From: Anastatus disparis
Taxonomy: Eukaryota > Arthropoda > Insecta > Hymenoptera > Eupelmidae
Length of the DNA: 64,000 nt
Direction of reading: 5' to 3'
Assembly (NCBI GenBank): GCA_017163975.1
Contig: JAFFSR010000016.1
Location: forward strand, 124,001 to 188,000
Shown: positions 34,115-44,371 of the stretch, in pieces
How the letters are laid out: every line of letters begins with the position of its first letter
Numbering within the stretch: the stretch's first letter is position 1
Notes under the pieces: generated by a model
Told to the model about the DNA's origin: nothing
What the model saw: only the letters and a program-made list of their open reading frames with translations
Databases searched by the model: none
Made by a program: the position numbers and the translations under genes

Positions 34115-36015
34115 CTTAAATCAGTTCAAAAGACTAATCAAAGTCGTATTACTTTATTCAATTCTTTGCATCTTAGCAGCTGGTCCGTCTGACGAAGGAA
34201 TGACTTGAGCCGGCTCGGAAGCTCTCTTAAGTACAGCTCGAGCCATCGTAGCCGCTGCTGCGCATTGCGCAGATTCCTTGGTAGGTGGTATGGAGTGATG
34301 TCCCCATGGTAACGTATCGGTGCTTCCCTCCAACAGATAACGTTTGTCATCATTTGAGTTGAGAGCGATCTTCCGCTGTCTCTCAGTCCTGACATTGTGC
34401 TGTCTGGATCTGATGTGGCACTGCTGACAGACAAGATTTTCTCCTTTAAACAGGCAGCGCTGGTAGTCTTCAAACTGGATGACATTTTTCACGACGTTGG
34501 ATTTCCCTTGGCCTTTTTGATGGACTCTTGACCTTGTACCTTGACACTGTACATTTTATTACGTAAGCCAATGAATTCAGTCATTATGTTGCCATTGTAC
34601 TCGTCTTTCATAAAGCCGATAACCTTATTATTAACACGAGGCATATCAAATTAGTTACCCTTAGCATAATCAGAAGTGTCTAACTTATCTATGTTTGTCT
34701 TCATCATTTCATACATGTTCTCGCCTCTGACTTCGTATATGAGACTATCGGTGTCAGTGTAGAGAAGCTTACACTTATTACCTAGTCGATCAAACATGTA
34801 TGAATAATGAAAGTCATACACGCAAGTCTTAGAGTGGTCGAAAACACTTAGACCGACGCACAACAGCTTTCTAATGGTGATCTGAACAAAACCATTATTG
34901 AGAGCCTGTTTCAGAGCACAGTAATCAATGACGTAGCGCTCTTGTGTGGTCATCAGCTTGACTTGTATCTATCCTGGAGCTCCCGCATGTTCTGGGCAAA
35001 GAGGTAAGTCCTTGTGAGCATCGTGGTGAGGCTCAGGATACACGAGATCAACTTCCAATATGTAGCCGATGGGACTTTCGTCGTCAACAACCATGACATT
35101 GAGATTCTCGGGTTTTCGTACCCATTCAAAACCTCCGTATGGTAATGATTGGGTCGTTGCCCAACCATAGAGGTTGTTAACATCATCGTACATCAAGTAC
35201 TTTAACTCTTCATCGAGAATCCAATCATCGCCCATGTATTCGTTGTTCGTTTTGGCGTAGCGATTACAACACTGGCTCACACTACCCCTGATTTCTCTCT
35301 CTACAAACATAAGCATGTCTATATCTGTGAGGAGTTCCAGTTCTACTCCTGTGTGCTTGAGCATAGCATCCCAAGTAAGGCCAGGAGTGGTGTAGTAGTA
35401 AGCAGGATCCAGACCATATGCTTCGATATATCTCGAACGGAAGTTCTCGAATATATCGGCCAAAAGAAGTACATCGGTTTTCAGATAAAGATCCGAGTAC
35501 TCTCAGTTGAATGTCTTCGAAACATTCTCGGCATGGTCGAACTCACTATCAGTGATGTCGCTGTCTGTTAGCTCACTGTGGAAGGCTTCTTTGCAGGGGA
35601 GAAAAACGTCGTCAAGCTTCTCAGAGCAATCCAGATAGTCGTAGGAAAAGACTCCTTACGTTTCAATAATTCCATTTGCTCAGCACTATATCCATCAGCC
35701 TGGAATTCTTTTTCAACAATATTCAATTCGCTCAAGTATGATGCTAACTTCTCGAGAGAAGATGGCATGAAGCGGAAGGAGTCGATAAATCTAAAGTTCA
35801 TCTCGCTTCCCTCGATATGCTTGACGAATGAAATATATCGTTCCTTATTCTCAGGAATCAGGCTTACTCGACCCTTTAAATTTACACATTTAGCGGTGGC
35901 GATTTTCTTGATTATAAAATGAGAATCATAACCAGTGAGATTGTGAAAAATTACTGGTATGAATCTAGAGTCCTTATAATTGATATTACACAACTTGTGA
36001 GCTGCTCCTCGAAAT

Positions 36016-36086
36016 CTAAAAAATAAAAATTGATTAATGACAAGTGAGTTGTTAAAATAATTTTTTTTTAATGTATAAAAACTTAC
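36016..36086 (-). other. Spliceosomal intron in PolB (71 bp)
   Basis: GTAAGTTTTT begins and TTTTTTAG ends it on the minus strand. Removing it joins D-H-C-H-L-T-G-R in frame to F-R-G-A-A-H-K-L-C, a continuous conserved block of the family, so this intron is well supported. Confidence 0.85.
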
Positions 36087-36816
36087 CTTCCAGTCAGATG
36101 ACAATGATCACGAACTTTAATATCCTCAGGTTTGAAAGTCTTTCGACAAATGTTGCAAAATGTTGCTCTTTCAAAAGATAATTGTTCTTGCCTTGAAAGA
36201 TCTAAGGGCTTAGGATTGGCGTAGGTTTCTTCCAACTTATTTCGCGATGACTCCAGTTCTGCTACAAACCATTCTGCTGGAGTTTGATCTTCGTTTCTTG
36301 CTTGTCTGTAGCACTTGTACTCGGAAAAAGCATCATTGAAACTACATTTGATGTAGTAGCCAATACTGTAAGCTTGATGCTATTGAAACGCTTGAACATG
36401 TCGTACTGGTTTCAATAGACTTTCAAAATCCGCGTATATGACGAAAGGCACTCTTTCATTACGCTTGTGGTTCTCGAACTTCAGAATATTGTCTTTTGTT
36501 GAAGGAAGCTTGATTTTACACTTGTTTAATGAAGCACAATCAACTTCATGTTCCTTCAACTCATCTTCTGTTCTAAAATAATGAAGACAGCGATCACAGA
36601 TAAATGTCTTTGCGTTGTGATTCGTCACTTGAGATCGAATGAGATATGATAAGGATTTCACCCAAACATAATGAAATCTCCTTAGTACAAAGTCGAAGTA
36701 ATCGTTATTCTTTTCTTCATCTTCATCATCATACTGATCTTGAATCAGTAATAAATTAATATGCCTCTCTTTTTTCTTAGCGGTAACATAGCATGGTGAG
36801 ACGTCAAATTTGCTAC

Positions 36817-36877
36817 CTATAAAAAAAAGTTATATTTCAAATTTCATCAATAATGATTTTAATACAAAAAGAAATAC
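36817..36877 (-). other. Probable PolB intron (61 bp)
   Basis: GTATTTC begins and TTTTATAG ends it on the minus strand. Splicing keeps the frame open from L-F-M-L-K-K-Q into S-K-F-D-V-S-P-C-Y-V, whereas the unspliced sequence has a TGA. Confidence 0.6.
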
Positions 36878-37093
36878 ATTGTTTTTTCAACATGAATAGA
36901 TTAATGGAAATATTGTTCAGCTTTTCAAACTTCGCAATCTGCTTTGGAGATACTGGAAATTCTATCCCTGTAAAATCAAGTTCTTTCTCATAAGCACTGT
37001 ATTTAGATACACGTTGTGCATTATATCCAGCAGGGTGAAGAGCCGAAAGAATTGCCCATTTGAAACATTCATTGTCATTATTTTGAACATTAA

Positions 37094-37474
37094 GAGGAGG
37101 TGACGTATCTCTGTCCTTTTCTAATCAAAGAAATGATTTTTTTACAACGACTAATAACTTTAGCAAAAAATAAAGAGAAAGCCGCTTCTTGTATCAGAAA
37201 AAGCATTATTTTCTTTGATAAGAAAAAATTAATTTTATTGCTTCGTTCTCAAGAAAACCTTAAAAAACCAAATTGTCCACCCTAACCTCTATGATTTAAG
37301 TTTTTCAAGGTTTTCTTGAAAACGGAGTAATAAAATTAATTCTTTCTTATCAAAGAAAATATTGCTTTTTTTGATACGAGATGCGGCTTTCTCTTCATTT
37401 TTTGCTAAAGTTATTAGTTTTTGTAAAAAAATCATTTTTTTTATTAGAAAAGGACAGAGATACGTGACCTCCTC
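37094..37474. mobile_element. 381-bp palindromic MITE flanked by TTAA (copy 2), in PolB
   Basis: Same length and family as 20743-21123. Arms begin GAGGAGGTGACGTATC. TTAA flanks it (37090-37093, 37475-37478). It splits a PolB exon between the F-I-E-L-P-E segment and the N-N-D-N-E-C-F-K-W-A segment, so it inserted after the Polinton was in place or in a shared ancestor. Confidence 0.88.
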
Positions 37475-37924
37475 TTAACTCAAGCCTTTTTCATTTTTAT
37501 TTACTCCGGTAGTTCGATAAAAGAGCTTCCTCTTACTGCATTAAACTTGTTAATATTTATGCTCAAGCTCAAAATTTGGGGGAGAGTCCAACCAGAGTCT
37601 CTTTCTTGGAATTCACTCATGGCAATATAAATAGGATGCAGAATGTTCAATTCAAACCACTCCTTGAGATCAGTGGTTTGAAAGATGGCGACGTTCTTTG
37701 TATTGAAGTATTTAACTTCAACTATCTCTTTATTATTTTTACGAAGATCGTACTCAGCAGCAAGTTCAGAGTTGACTGATATACTCCTATGTTTACTAAG
37801 AGCAATCTTAACTTTTTCATCGAAGACAGGAAAAACATCTGTCAAAATACATAAAATGTATATAAAATTGTATTTAAAAGGGATGAAAATAGGATGTTCC
37901 ATGTTTAAATTATTATTTGACTAA

Positions 37925-38395
37925 GATCTTAAACCATCTTTAAAAGCCTCCGACTCATTCAGAGGCTTCATTCAATGAGCTAACATCGATCAGTTAATCA
38001 AAAAGCTAATAGCATTCAAAGTTAAGCCAAAATTTTAAAAATAGTTCCTCCGAATCACTCAGAGGATCTACTTGGCTAAAATGTATTCAAATATGTTGAG
38101 CCATTTTTCAAACTCTCCGACTCATTTAGAGGGTCCTTCCAATGACCTATCAGCTGTTAAAAGCTGACGGCGTTCAAAGTTAAGCTAAAATAGTTCCTCT
38201 GACTCACTCAGAGGATCTACTTAGCTTAATTGCGTTCAAATATGTTAAGCTATTTTCCAAACTCTCCGACTCATTCAGAGGGTCCTTCCAATGACCTATC
38301 AGCTGTTTAAAGCTTATGGCGTTCAAAGTTAAGCCAAAATAGTTCCTCCGACTCACTCAGAGAATCTACGTAGCTTAACAACGTTCAAAATGAAA
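37925..38395. repeat. ~140-bp tandem repeats with CTCCGACTCA hairpins
   Basis: About three units alternate two palindromic sites, CTCCGACTCATTCAGAGGG and CCTCCGACTCACTCAGAGG, separated by TGACCTATCAGCTG and GCGTTCAAAGTTAAGC blocks. A further hairpin copy lies at 38620-38642. The array sits between the divergent starts of PolB (minus) and the 187-aa gene (plus), so it is placed to be a regulatory region or replication signal. Confidence 0.75.
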
Positions 38396-39022
38396 AAAAT
38401 GAAAAAAATTTAAAAATGAAAAAAATTTAAAAAATTTGAACAATGAAAAAAAATAAAAAAATATAAAAAAATAAAAAAAATAAAAAAAAGTTATCTTCAG
38501 ATCTCGAAAGATCCGGGCATTCAGATCTCGAAAGACCCGGGTACGGTAGCATGAGGTTGACAACTCGTGTGCTTAAGCACCGCAATCAGGACGAAGTCAA
38601 GCCGCCTTCTTAATGGGACTCTCCGACTCATTCAGAGGGTCCGTTCAGCGCGACGACTCAACAGCCGACTGCTACGAGTTTTTCCAGATCTCGAAGAGAC
38701 CTTGCCAACCTCATTAGCACCAAAAAACAGTCAGCACTGCTGAAGAGCTCCAGACCCCGAGAGGTCCGGTCTGCCAAGCGAGCGCGAGCTGACTGACGAA
38801 GCGTGCGTCTCTCGCGAGGTATATACCTAACGGCGGCGAGAGAGCGGCGGCGCACGATATATAAATATACCACACGTAGTATAACTTTTGTGTTATACCA
38901 TCAAACATCTTATATTACTGAAATTTCATTCATTAAAAAATTTTCCTCATTTACCGAAATTTCTACAACAAAGTTTGCCGTCACTACAAGAGCGTCGACC
39001 AATCAGCTGCGATCTAAGTAGC
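38396..39022. other. Non-coding region upstream of the 187-aa gene
   Basis: A polyA/T-rich low-complexity stretch (38394-38490) is followed by three related phrases of the AGATCTCGAAAGATCC type (38500, 38522, 38685). A GC-richer part then follows up to the promoter. No gene is supported. Confidence 0.5.
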
Positions 39023-39029
39023 TATAAAA
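39023..39029 (+). promoter_or_regulatory. TATA box of the 187-aa gene
   Basis: TATAAAA lies 58 nt before the ATG at 39081, with a pyrimidine-rich region around the expected start site. It suits a short 5' leader. Confidence 0.55.
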
Positions 39030-39080
39030 TGAGCTGTTTTTTTTGAATTAATTTCATTCCTTCTTTCACTTCTTAAAAGA

Positions 39081-39644
39081 ATGTCGCCAGAGAACAACAA
39101 GACCTACAGAAGTTTGGAAGAGCTGGTAGAAGATTTTCTCCCAGACTTGGGAGTTAATTTTCTACCAGACTCCGAGCTATTGTCACCGCCATCAGTTGAG
39201 CCATCGTCGTTGCAACCAGCTGAGTCACTGCTATCGCCATCAGTTGAGCCATCGCCGTTAGTTGAGCCATCGTCGTTGCAACCAGCTGAGTCACCGCCAT
39301 CGCCATCAGTGCTGCAGATGATGGAGCCACCCTACGAAGGTCTGACAACTACAGTGTTGGTGTATGATCCCTTCATGCTCCAACACGTTGAAATTCCCAC
39401 CGAGAAATTAGAAGTCTATCAAGACCCATCTCAAATCAATGAAGAGGTGGACGAGGCGGTGATTATATTAGTTACTTCTCCAATAAAATCTCTAGAAGTG
39501 ATAGATCTTGTCTCTTTATCACCTCCAAAAAGAAAAAGAGAGGATGAAGAAGAAGCGAAGAAGAAAATAAAAGCTTCTTCGTCACAAAAAAGGAGACGGG
39601 AAGAGAAGGAAGAAAAAGAGCCTGCTAAAAAGGCTAAATTTTAA
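39081..39644 (+). CDS. Intact 187-aa acidic/basic Polinton protein
   Basis: An uninterrupted frame starts M-S-P-E-N-N-K and ends A-K-K-A-K-F. Residues 33-78 are tandem Pro/Ser/Glu repeats of the V-E-P-S-S-L-Q-P-A-E-S type. The middle is acidic with several hydrophobic strands. The C-terminus is strongly charged (K-R-K-R-E-D-E-E-E, then K-K-K-I-K, R-R-R-E-E-K) and looks like a bipartite nuclear localisation signal and helix. A TATA box is present upstream. It lies at the right end of the Polinton where accessory genes are common. I recognise no family. It is the largest intact frame of the element. Confidence 0.65.
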   Translation: MSPENNKTYRSLEELVEDFLPDLGVNFLPDSELLSPPSVEPSSLQPAESLLSPSVEPSPLVEPSSLQPAESPPSPSVLQMMEPPYEGLTTTVLVYDPFMLQHVEIPTEKLEVYQDPSQINEEVDEAVIILVTSPIKSLEVIDLVSLSPPKRKREDEEEAKKKIKASSSQKRRREEKEEKEPAKKAKF

Positions 39645-39822
39645 TTAATTTTTTTATTTTAACGATCTCTGGTATTTATGGATCAATCGGCCTTTTTCAG
39701 GGCCGAATATTTTTTTAACGTGAAACAAATTGTTTCAATTTCATTATATTTTTTAAAAATATTAATCAGTTGTTTTCAGGACTATATATATAATTTAAAC
39801 GTAAAAAAAATATTTCGGATTG

Positions 39823-39826
<4 letters not shown>

Positions 39827-39902
<76 letters not shown>

Positions 39903-39995
39903 GCAAGTATATCGTTATATATCAAAGTATATCGATATATGTGAAAGTATATCGTTGTATATGCAAGTATATGTAAATAAATACTTTTTATATAT
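39827..39995. repeat. Polinton right TIR, inner part, with a (TA)n run
   Basis: A (TA)n microsatellite (39827-39899) is followed by units complementary to the left TIR minisatellite (AAGTATATCGTTATATATCA type, 39905-39990). The TIR continues after the LTR insertion, at 41319. Confidence 0.8.
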
Positions 39996-41318
39996 TGCGA
40001 CGAGTATACATACTCGCGCATTCAAATTTCCCGCCTAACGGCCAAGCTACTATAGAACATTAGTTCTGAGCTCAGCCGCCAGGTGGCAACCCCGAATGTC
40101 GTTACGCGCAACGGGAAAAATGAGACCAGAGTATATAAGAGGCCGAAAAGCTAATCAGAGCAGAGCAGTCTAGACTACGGTCTCCCCTCTCTCTTTACCT
40201 AAGTGACCACACAAGGCTAAGAGAGAGTAAGACAGGTAGTAGCTGGCTGCCTTGGCTTGTGAAGCACCACAGCTTAGGCAGAGCTTCCCTCTCTTGCACA
40301 TGAGGGTAGACTAAGTGCGCACACAGGTCTACACTACAGTGCATATGATGGTGGTATTAGAGTTATGTCAAGTGAGCACACAGGCGTAAATCTATGCTAC
40401 CTAGAGCACACTCGCAACCTTTTGCCGTTGCCGCAATGCTGACTTTGCGCCGCTTAATTTAAGCGTGACGTCCACCCAAAATATCATATTCTATTTCACA
40501 TGACGCCATTAGCTAAATGAAGGGTCTTGTCCACCCATAGCTTGTCGCGTCCGTGTTTACGCGAACAATAGAATAAATGAAGGGTGCCGTTCACCCATTG
40601 CATTTTGTTGTTAGTTAAAGGACTCCGTCCGACCGTCGCGTAGTATTAAGATATTAAAATAAGTTAAGGGTGTCGACCACCCATTGTCTTTACATCACTT
40701 AAGGGCTCCGTACGCCTATAGAGAAAAGTGATTTAGATAATCAAAGGAGCCGGCTGCTCATCATTACCGTACCATTAATTATAGCGATACTAGGTGCCGT
40801 TGCCTATTTATATTATGAATATTTAGTTATTAATCTTTTATTTCTTTTGTTTGCACATTGTTGCAGGTTAAAGCCATCGGTACAAATTAGACCGTCCAGG
40901 CCGAAAGTGAACTATTATTTAGTTCCACTTAAAGACTCACTTATTAATCGATTTAATCATTCTTTTATTAAATAGTCGTCAAGTGGCCAAGATAAATAAA
41001 AATCTAATTACTTTGTGTATTATATTTTCATTTAAGGTTAGGTTAGTTACTTGTATTATATAAAGATAGTAGGTTTAGTTTTAAATAACAAATCATTATT
41101 ATTTCATTATTGTAATCGTCGTTGTAAATGAGTCCAACGAGTACAATAAAGCCAAGGTACTCCCTAGCATAACTAAACGTGTTAAACCCGGTTACTTTCC
41201 TTCATTTTCCCTTGTCCGATCCTTCCCACTCCTGCCGATCTTACTCTGGTAACTCACTAAAGCGTCCGGCAACAGGAGAAACACGTATTTCCCCCTCCCG
41301 AAAGGGAAAAACGTTACA
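39996..41318 (+). mobile_element. 1.3 kb probable solo LTR in the right TIR
   Basis: It begins TGCGACGAG, ends AACGTTACA, and is flanked by ATAT on both sides (39992-39995, 41319-41322). TATATAAG at about 40132 with a start-like region 30 nt downstream and AATAAA near 41146 give promoter and polyadenylation signals in the plus orientation. The middle (40440-40760) has degenerate repeats of the AAGGGTGCCGTTCACCCATTG type. No internal coding region exists, so recombination between LTRs is the likely origin. Confidence 0.72.
40132..40139 (+). promoter_or_regulatory. TATA box of the solo LTR
   Basis: TATATAAG inside the LTR, followed about 30 nt later by CAGTCTAGAC, an arthropod initiator-like sequence. 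Confidence 0.55.
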
Positions 41319-41496
41319 ATATATATATAGTTAAATGAAAATTAAAAAAGTTAAAAAAAATTCTGCGCTCGAAATAACTATACATGTAGAGTTAAAAAAT
41401 TAAAGAATGTTGAAATAAATTTTGCGCTCGAAATAACACCACGTTAAAAATCACTGCGCTCGAATCCCCCTGGGCTAGAACCCCCCTAGTCTACCT
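41319..41496. repeat. Polinton right TIR, terminal part
   Basis: Three repeats of a GCGCTCGAA(ATAAC) unit (about 41367, 41428, 41457) lead to CCCCCTGGGCTAGAACCCCC and the end CTAGTCTACCT. It is inverted relative to 23296-23460, which carries extra copies of the AGCCCAGGGG unit. Confidence 0.85.
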
Positions 41497-41501
41497 ACTT
41501 T

Positions 41502-42745
41502 GTTTATTTTTGATAGAAATATATATCAAAATTTTTTCACTTGTAAATATCTATTTATTTTAACAAATGAGAAGCGAAAGTGCGTAAATTTGTCTAAATT
41601 CAAAGAATAAGCCGAAAAAAATAAATAAAAACAAAATATCTTTTTTAGCTATTTTGGATCGGTAAAGTTAGTTGAAAGCTGATCTGAAGTGACGCCATGA
41701 AATACAATGCAAATGAAATAAAGTGGCTAAGATAAGGAATACTAGCCCCGGGCAAGATGCATTGGGTCTTGTTGCTCCACTAAATTTATCGAATATGAAG
41801 ATGTTCTGTATTTAAATACGTATTTACAATATTAATGTAATTAAATACGTTGAGAACATAATGAAGCTCCCCCTTCTGATAATATTTGTTATCCAACTTT
41901 ATGAGTAAATGGAGAATTTAATCGGTTTTTTTCACTTCAAGAAAAAAAGTAGTAGGATTCAACTTGAGTGCGGACAATTAGAAATCTACCGAAATCTTAT
42001 ATTCGAAAAGTTATATACAAGTTTTCAATTTGTAGTATTTTAAGGTTAGGCTTCTCAACTTTGATGTATAATTTGCGATCTAAGTTCATAAAAAAATAAC
42101 AGCTCCAAAAGATTTTTTTATTTTAACTAAAATAATGGTATAAATATAGCTAATGTTAAAATTTGTCAAAATTTAAAAAACAAGTCGTAAAAAAATAAAA
42201 AAGTAATAAATATCTTTTTAAAATTTTTCAAATTAAATAAAATATATAAGAGATCTCACGTGAGATCACATATGAGATCGCACACGAGATTGCATATAAG
42301 ATGTCACATGAAATCACCTATAAGATCGCATATAAAATAAAATGTATTTTCGTTAAATTTTTAAAATAAAATAAATATATGTGCGATCCAACATAAGCTC
42401 TTACATATATCTATTTTATTTTTAAAATTCAATGAATATATATGAGATTTCATAGGCGATTTCATATGAGATCTCAAATGAGAGTTCATACAATATTTTC
42501 AGTAGGGATGATTTTTCTCGGATTGCTCTTTAAATTTATACATATTTACGCTCTTCCGATTCTCATTTATTTAAAATAAGTTCATACCTATAAGTAGAAT
42601 CGGTGGTAGCCCAGGGGCTAACGCTCTTGGATCATGCTGTAATAGACCGGAGTTTAATCCCCGGGAAAATTTTGGAAAAACTTTTCCGAATTTTTCTCTG
42701 TAAAATAGAACTAGGAGACCAGAAAAAACCAATTGAAAATTCCCA
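41502..42745. repeat. Giant inverted repeat, left arm, inner part
   Basis: Continues the left arm interrupted by the Polinton. It pairs with 52680 down to about 51492 on the right arm. Shared landmarks are GCCCCGGGCAAGATGCATTG, the GAAGGGGG block, the 12-bp GAGATC repeats (42240-42330) and a tRNA-like segment (42590-42670). Non-coding. Confidence 0.82.
42590..42745 (+). repeat. tRNA-derived SINE-like segment (left-arm copy)
   Basis: GGTGGTAGCCCAGGGG resembles a pol III A box, and GGAGTTTAATCCCC about 45 nt later a B box. A GAAAAATTTTCC-rich tail follows. The inverted right-arm copy (about 51492-51660) preserves these boxes better. It was copied as part of the arm, not as an independent insertion. 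Confidence 0.55.
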
Positions 42746-43430
42746 CTGGCAAATTTTTGGTACGAAGCAATTAATTTGAAATCTTTTTTAGACGCATAAA
42801 AATATTTCATTGGAGGAAAAAAATTTTATTTCTATTACGAAATATTAATTAAAAATAAAATTAATAATTTCCAGTATGAGATATTTTTAAGTTTAAGAAA
42901 TATCTCATGTATGTTGAGCAATATTTTATTGATATTTAAAAATTTTATTTTCACTGACGGAATAAATGATATTGATTCAAAAAGTATTTCACCTATTGCC
43001 AGAAAGAATCTATTCGATACAATAAAATTTTTTCCGTTACAAAGAAATTTTTTTTCCAGTGTAGCTATTAGATCTCAAGTAACGGTTTTATCATCTATCA
43101 TTTATTCTCATCATGGAGCGACAAAGACAGAATTAGGTTCAAGTAACAAACGCTACTTGAGTTAGGTATATAAATAACAAATACTATTTTCTTCATTAAG
43201 AAATAATAAGTTTATAGAAAAAAAATTCTCACTTATTTATTATTCAGTTTATTTTCAATCATAATAAATTTTATTAAAAACGAAGCAATTTATTCTAACA
43301 TATTTTTGAAAAAGAAATTAATACTTTTAATTTATTTGAAAATAATACTTTTTATTTATTTAGAAATAATACTTTAAATTTATTCAGTAATAATACTTTT
43401 AATCTTATCTAAATGATAAAAATAATTTCA
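42746..43430. other. AT-rich gene-free DNA
   Basis: Between the arm and the next palindrome I see no supported gene or repeat; an 84-codon frame near 42911 has no coding features. Confidence 0.5.
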
Positions 43431-43883
43431 ATTTATAAAATTCATAGTAAAGGATTGAATATTTTTATCTTACCTGCAAGAAATAAAATGTTGGCTCTCG
43501 AATATTCGCCTTTGCAACTCGAAGGATTACAGTGAAGTTGACGGTGATTATTTTTAACGAAGTGAAATCCGTTATTATCAAAGTCCTCACAATCGTCGGA
43601 CGCAAAAGACACAAAAGTATCTTTTTTTTGTACTTTTCTAATACATCGGCTTTGTTCCTAATGCTTCTCGGGGTTGTGCACGCCATATTAAAAAAATTTA
43701 TCACACGTTAAATAGCTCTAAGGAAGCTTTCTGATTGATCAATACAGCTCCTCTATAAAGAAACCCCCAGTATGTGCAGTAGATTTTCGGACACAGCAAT
43801 ATACTAAGCATTACTGGTGGAACGTAAATTCCTAAGCAAGACAATGAAAAGTCTGTGAACGCATCCTACGATGCAATACATAC

Positions 43884-43945
<62 letters not shown>

Positions 43946-44265
43946 CACATTAGTAATACATAGGCTTTGTTCAAAATGCTCGCGATGTATACATCAATTT
44001 TGCGAATACAGCGTGCACAATCCCGAAAAGCATCTGGAACAAAGCCGATGTATTAGAAAAGTACAAAAAAAAGATACTTTTGTGTCTTTTGTGCCACACG
44101 ATTGTGAGGACTTTGATAATAACGGATTTCACTTTGTTAAAAATCACCACTGGCAACTTTACTGTGATTCTTCAAGGCACAAAAGCGAATATTCGAGAGC
44201 CGCCATCTTAATTCTGGCAGGTAAGATGAAAATATTTCATCCTTTACTGTGAATTTTATAGATTG
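43430..44265. repeat. Palindrome with exon-like content around a (TA)n core
   Basis: 43430-43690 and 43985-44262 are inverted copies. Both carry a coding-looking block (K-K-D-T-F-V-S-F, then H-D-C-E-D-F-D-N-N-G-F-H-F-V on the plus strand at 44060-44140) and end with a splice-donor-like CAG/GTAAGAT at 44217-44225. The centre includes a (TA)n run (43888-43943). The source gene is not recognised; this may be a captured exon. Confidence 0.55.
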
Positions 44266-44371
44266 AAATCCGCGCTAGCGTGGAACGCCCTGGTGAAAAA
44301 CCTTATAACTCGACTACTAATTGATATTTTTTGAAGTTCAACATGTGTTTGAAAAATGTCAGAGTCTCAAC

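Larger units (their letters stand above)
34154..37902 (-). pseudogene. polB: Polinton protein-primed-type DNA polymerase B, heavily broken
   Basis: This is the family-B polymerase that replicates the element. Reading from 37902 down: an N-terminal segment with E-F-Q-E-R-D-S-G-W; a C2H2-like finger F-I-C-D-R-C-L-H-Y-F (near 36590); Exo I V-I-Y-A-D-F-E-S-L-L (near 36430); D-H-C-H-L-T-G-R (near 36100); Exo [12 protein letters not shown]; Exo III Y-L-K-T-D; motif A Y-D-D-V-N-N-L-Y-G; motif C Y-T-D-T-D-S-L (near 34750); then a C-terminal thumb. Defects include stops near 37499, 37483, 36381, 34966 and 34650, frameshifts near 35655 and 34500, and a 381-bp MITE at 37094-37474. The region between motifs A and C is too short: the K-x3-N-S-x-Y-G motif B block is missing. 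At least two introns interrupt the gene. Confidence 0.88.
23296..41501. mobile_element. Polinton/Maverick, ~18.2 kb, inserted in the giant repeat arm
   Basis: Terminal inverted repeats start AGGTAAACTAGAGGGG on the left and end CCTAGTCTACCT on the right (41485-41496). The left end therefore begins AG, as in Polintons. GTTTATT precedes the left end (23289-23295) and occurs again at 41502-41508, a possible target duplication, although a 5-bp ACTTT remainder (41497-41501) makes the exact right end uncertain. Inside are all hallmark modules: protein-primed-type DNA polymerase B, retroviral-type integrase with chromodomain, A32/FtsK-like packaging ATPase, adenovirus-type cysteine protease, major and minor capsid proteins. 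Most genes carry stops and frameshifts, so it is a dead copy. Two LTR-type insertions (23747-26220, 39996-41318) add about 3.8 kb to its apparent length. Confidence 0.92.

Noticed and set aside
23296..41501. Exogenous large DNA virus integration
   Set aside because: Integrase, PolB, capsid, ATPase and protease with AG-starting TIRs define a Polinton; no other viral core genes are present.
43465..44252. Two separate host genes on opposite strands
   Set aside because: They are the two arms of one palindrome showing the same sequence in opposite orientation.
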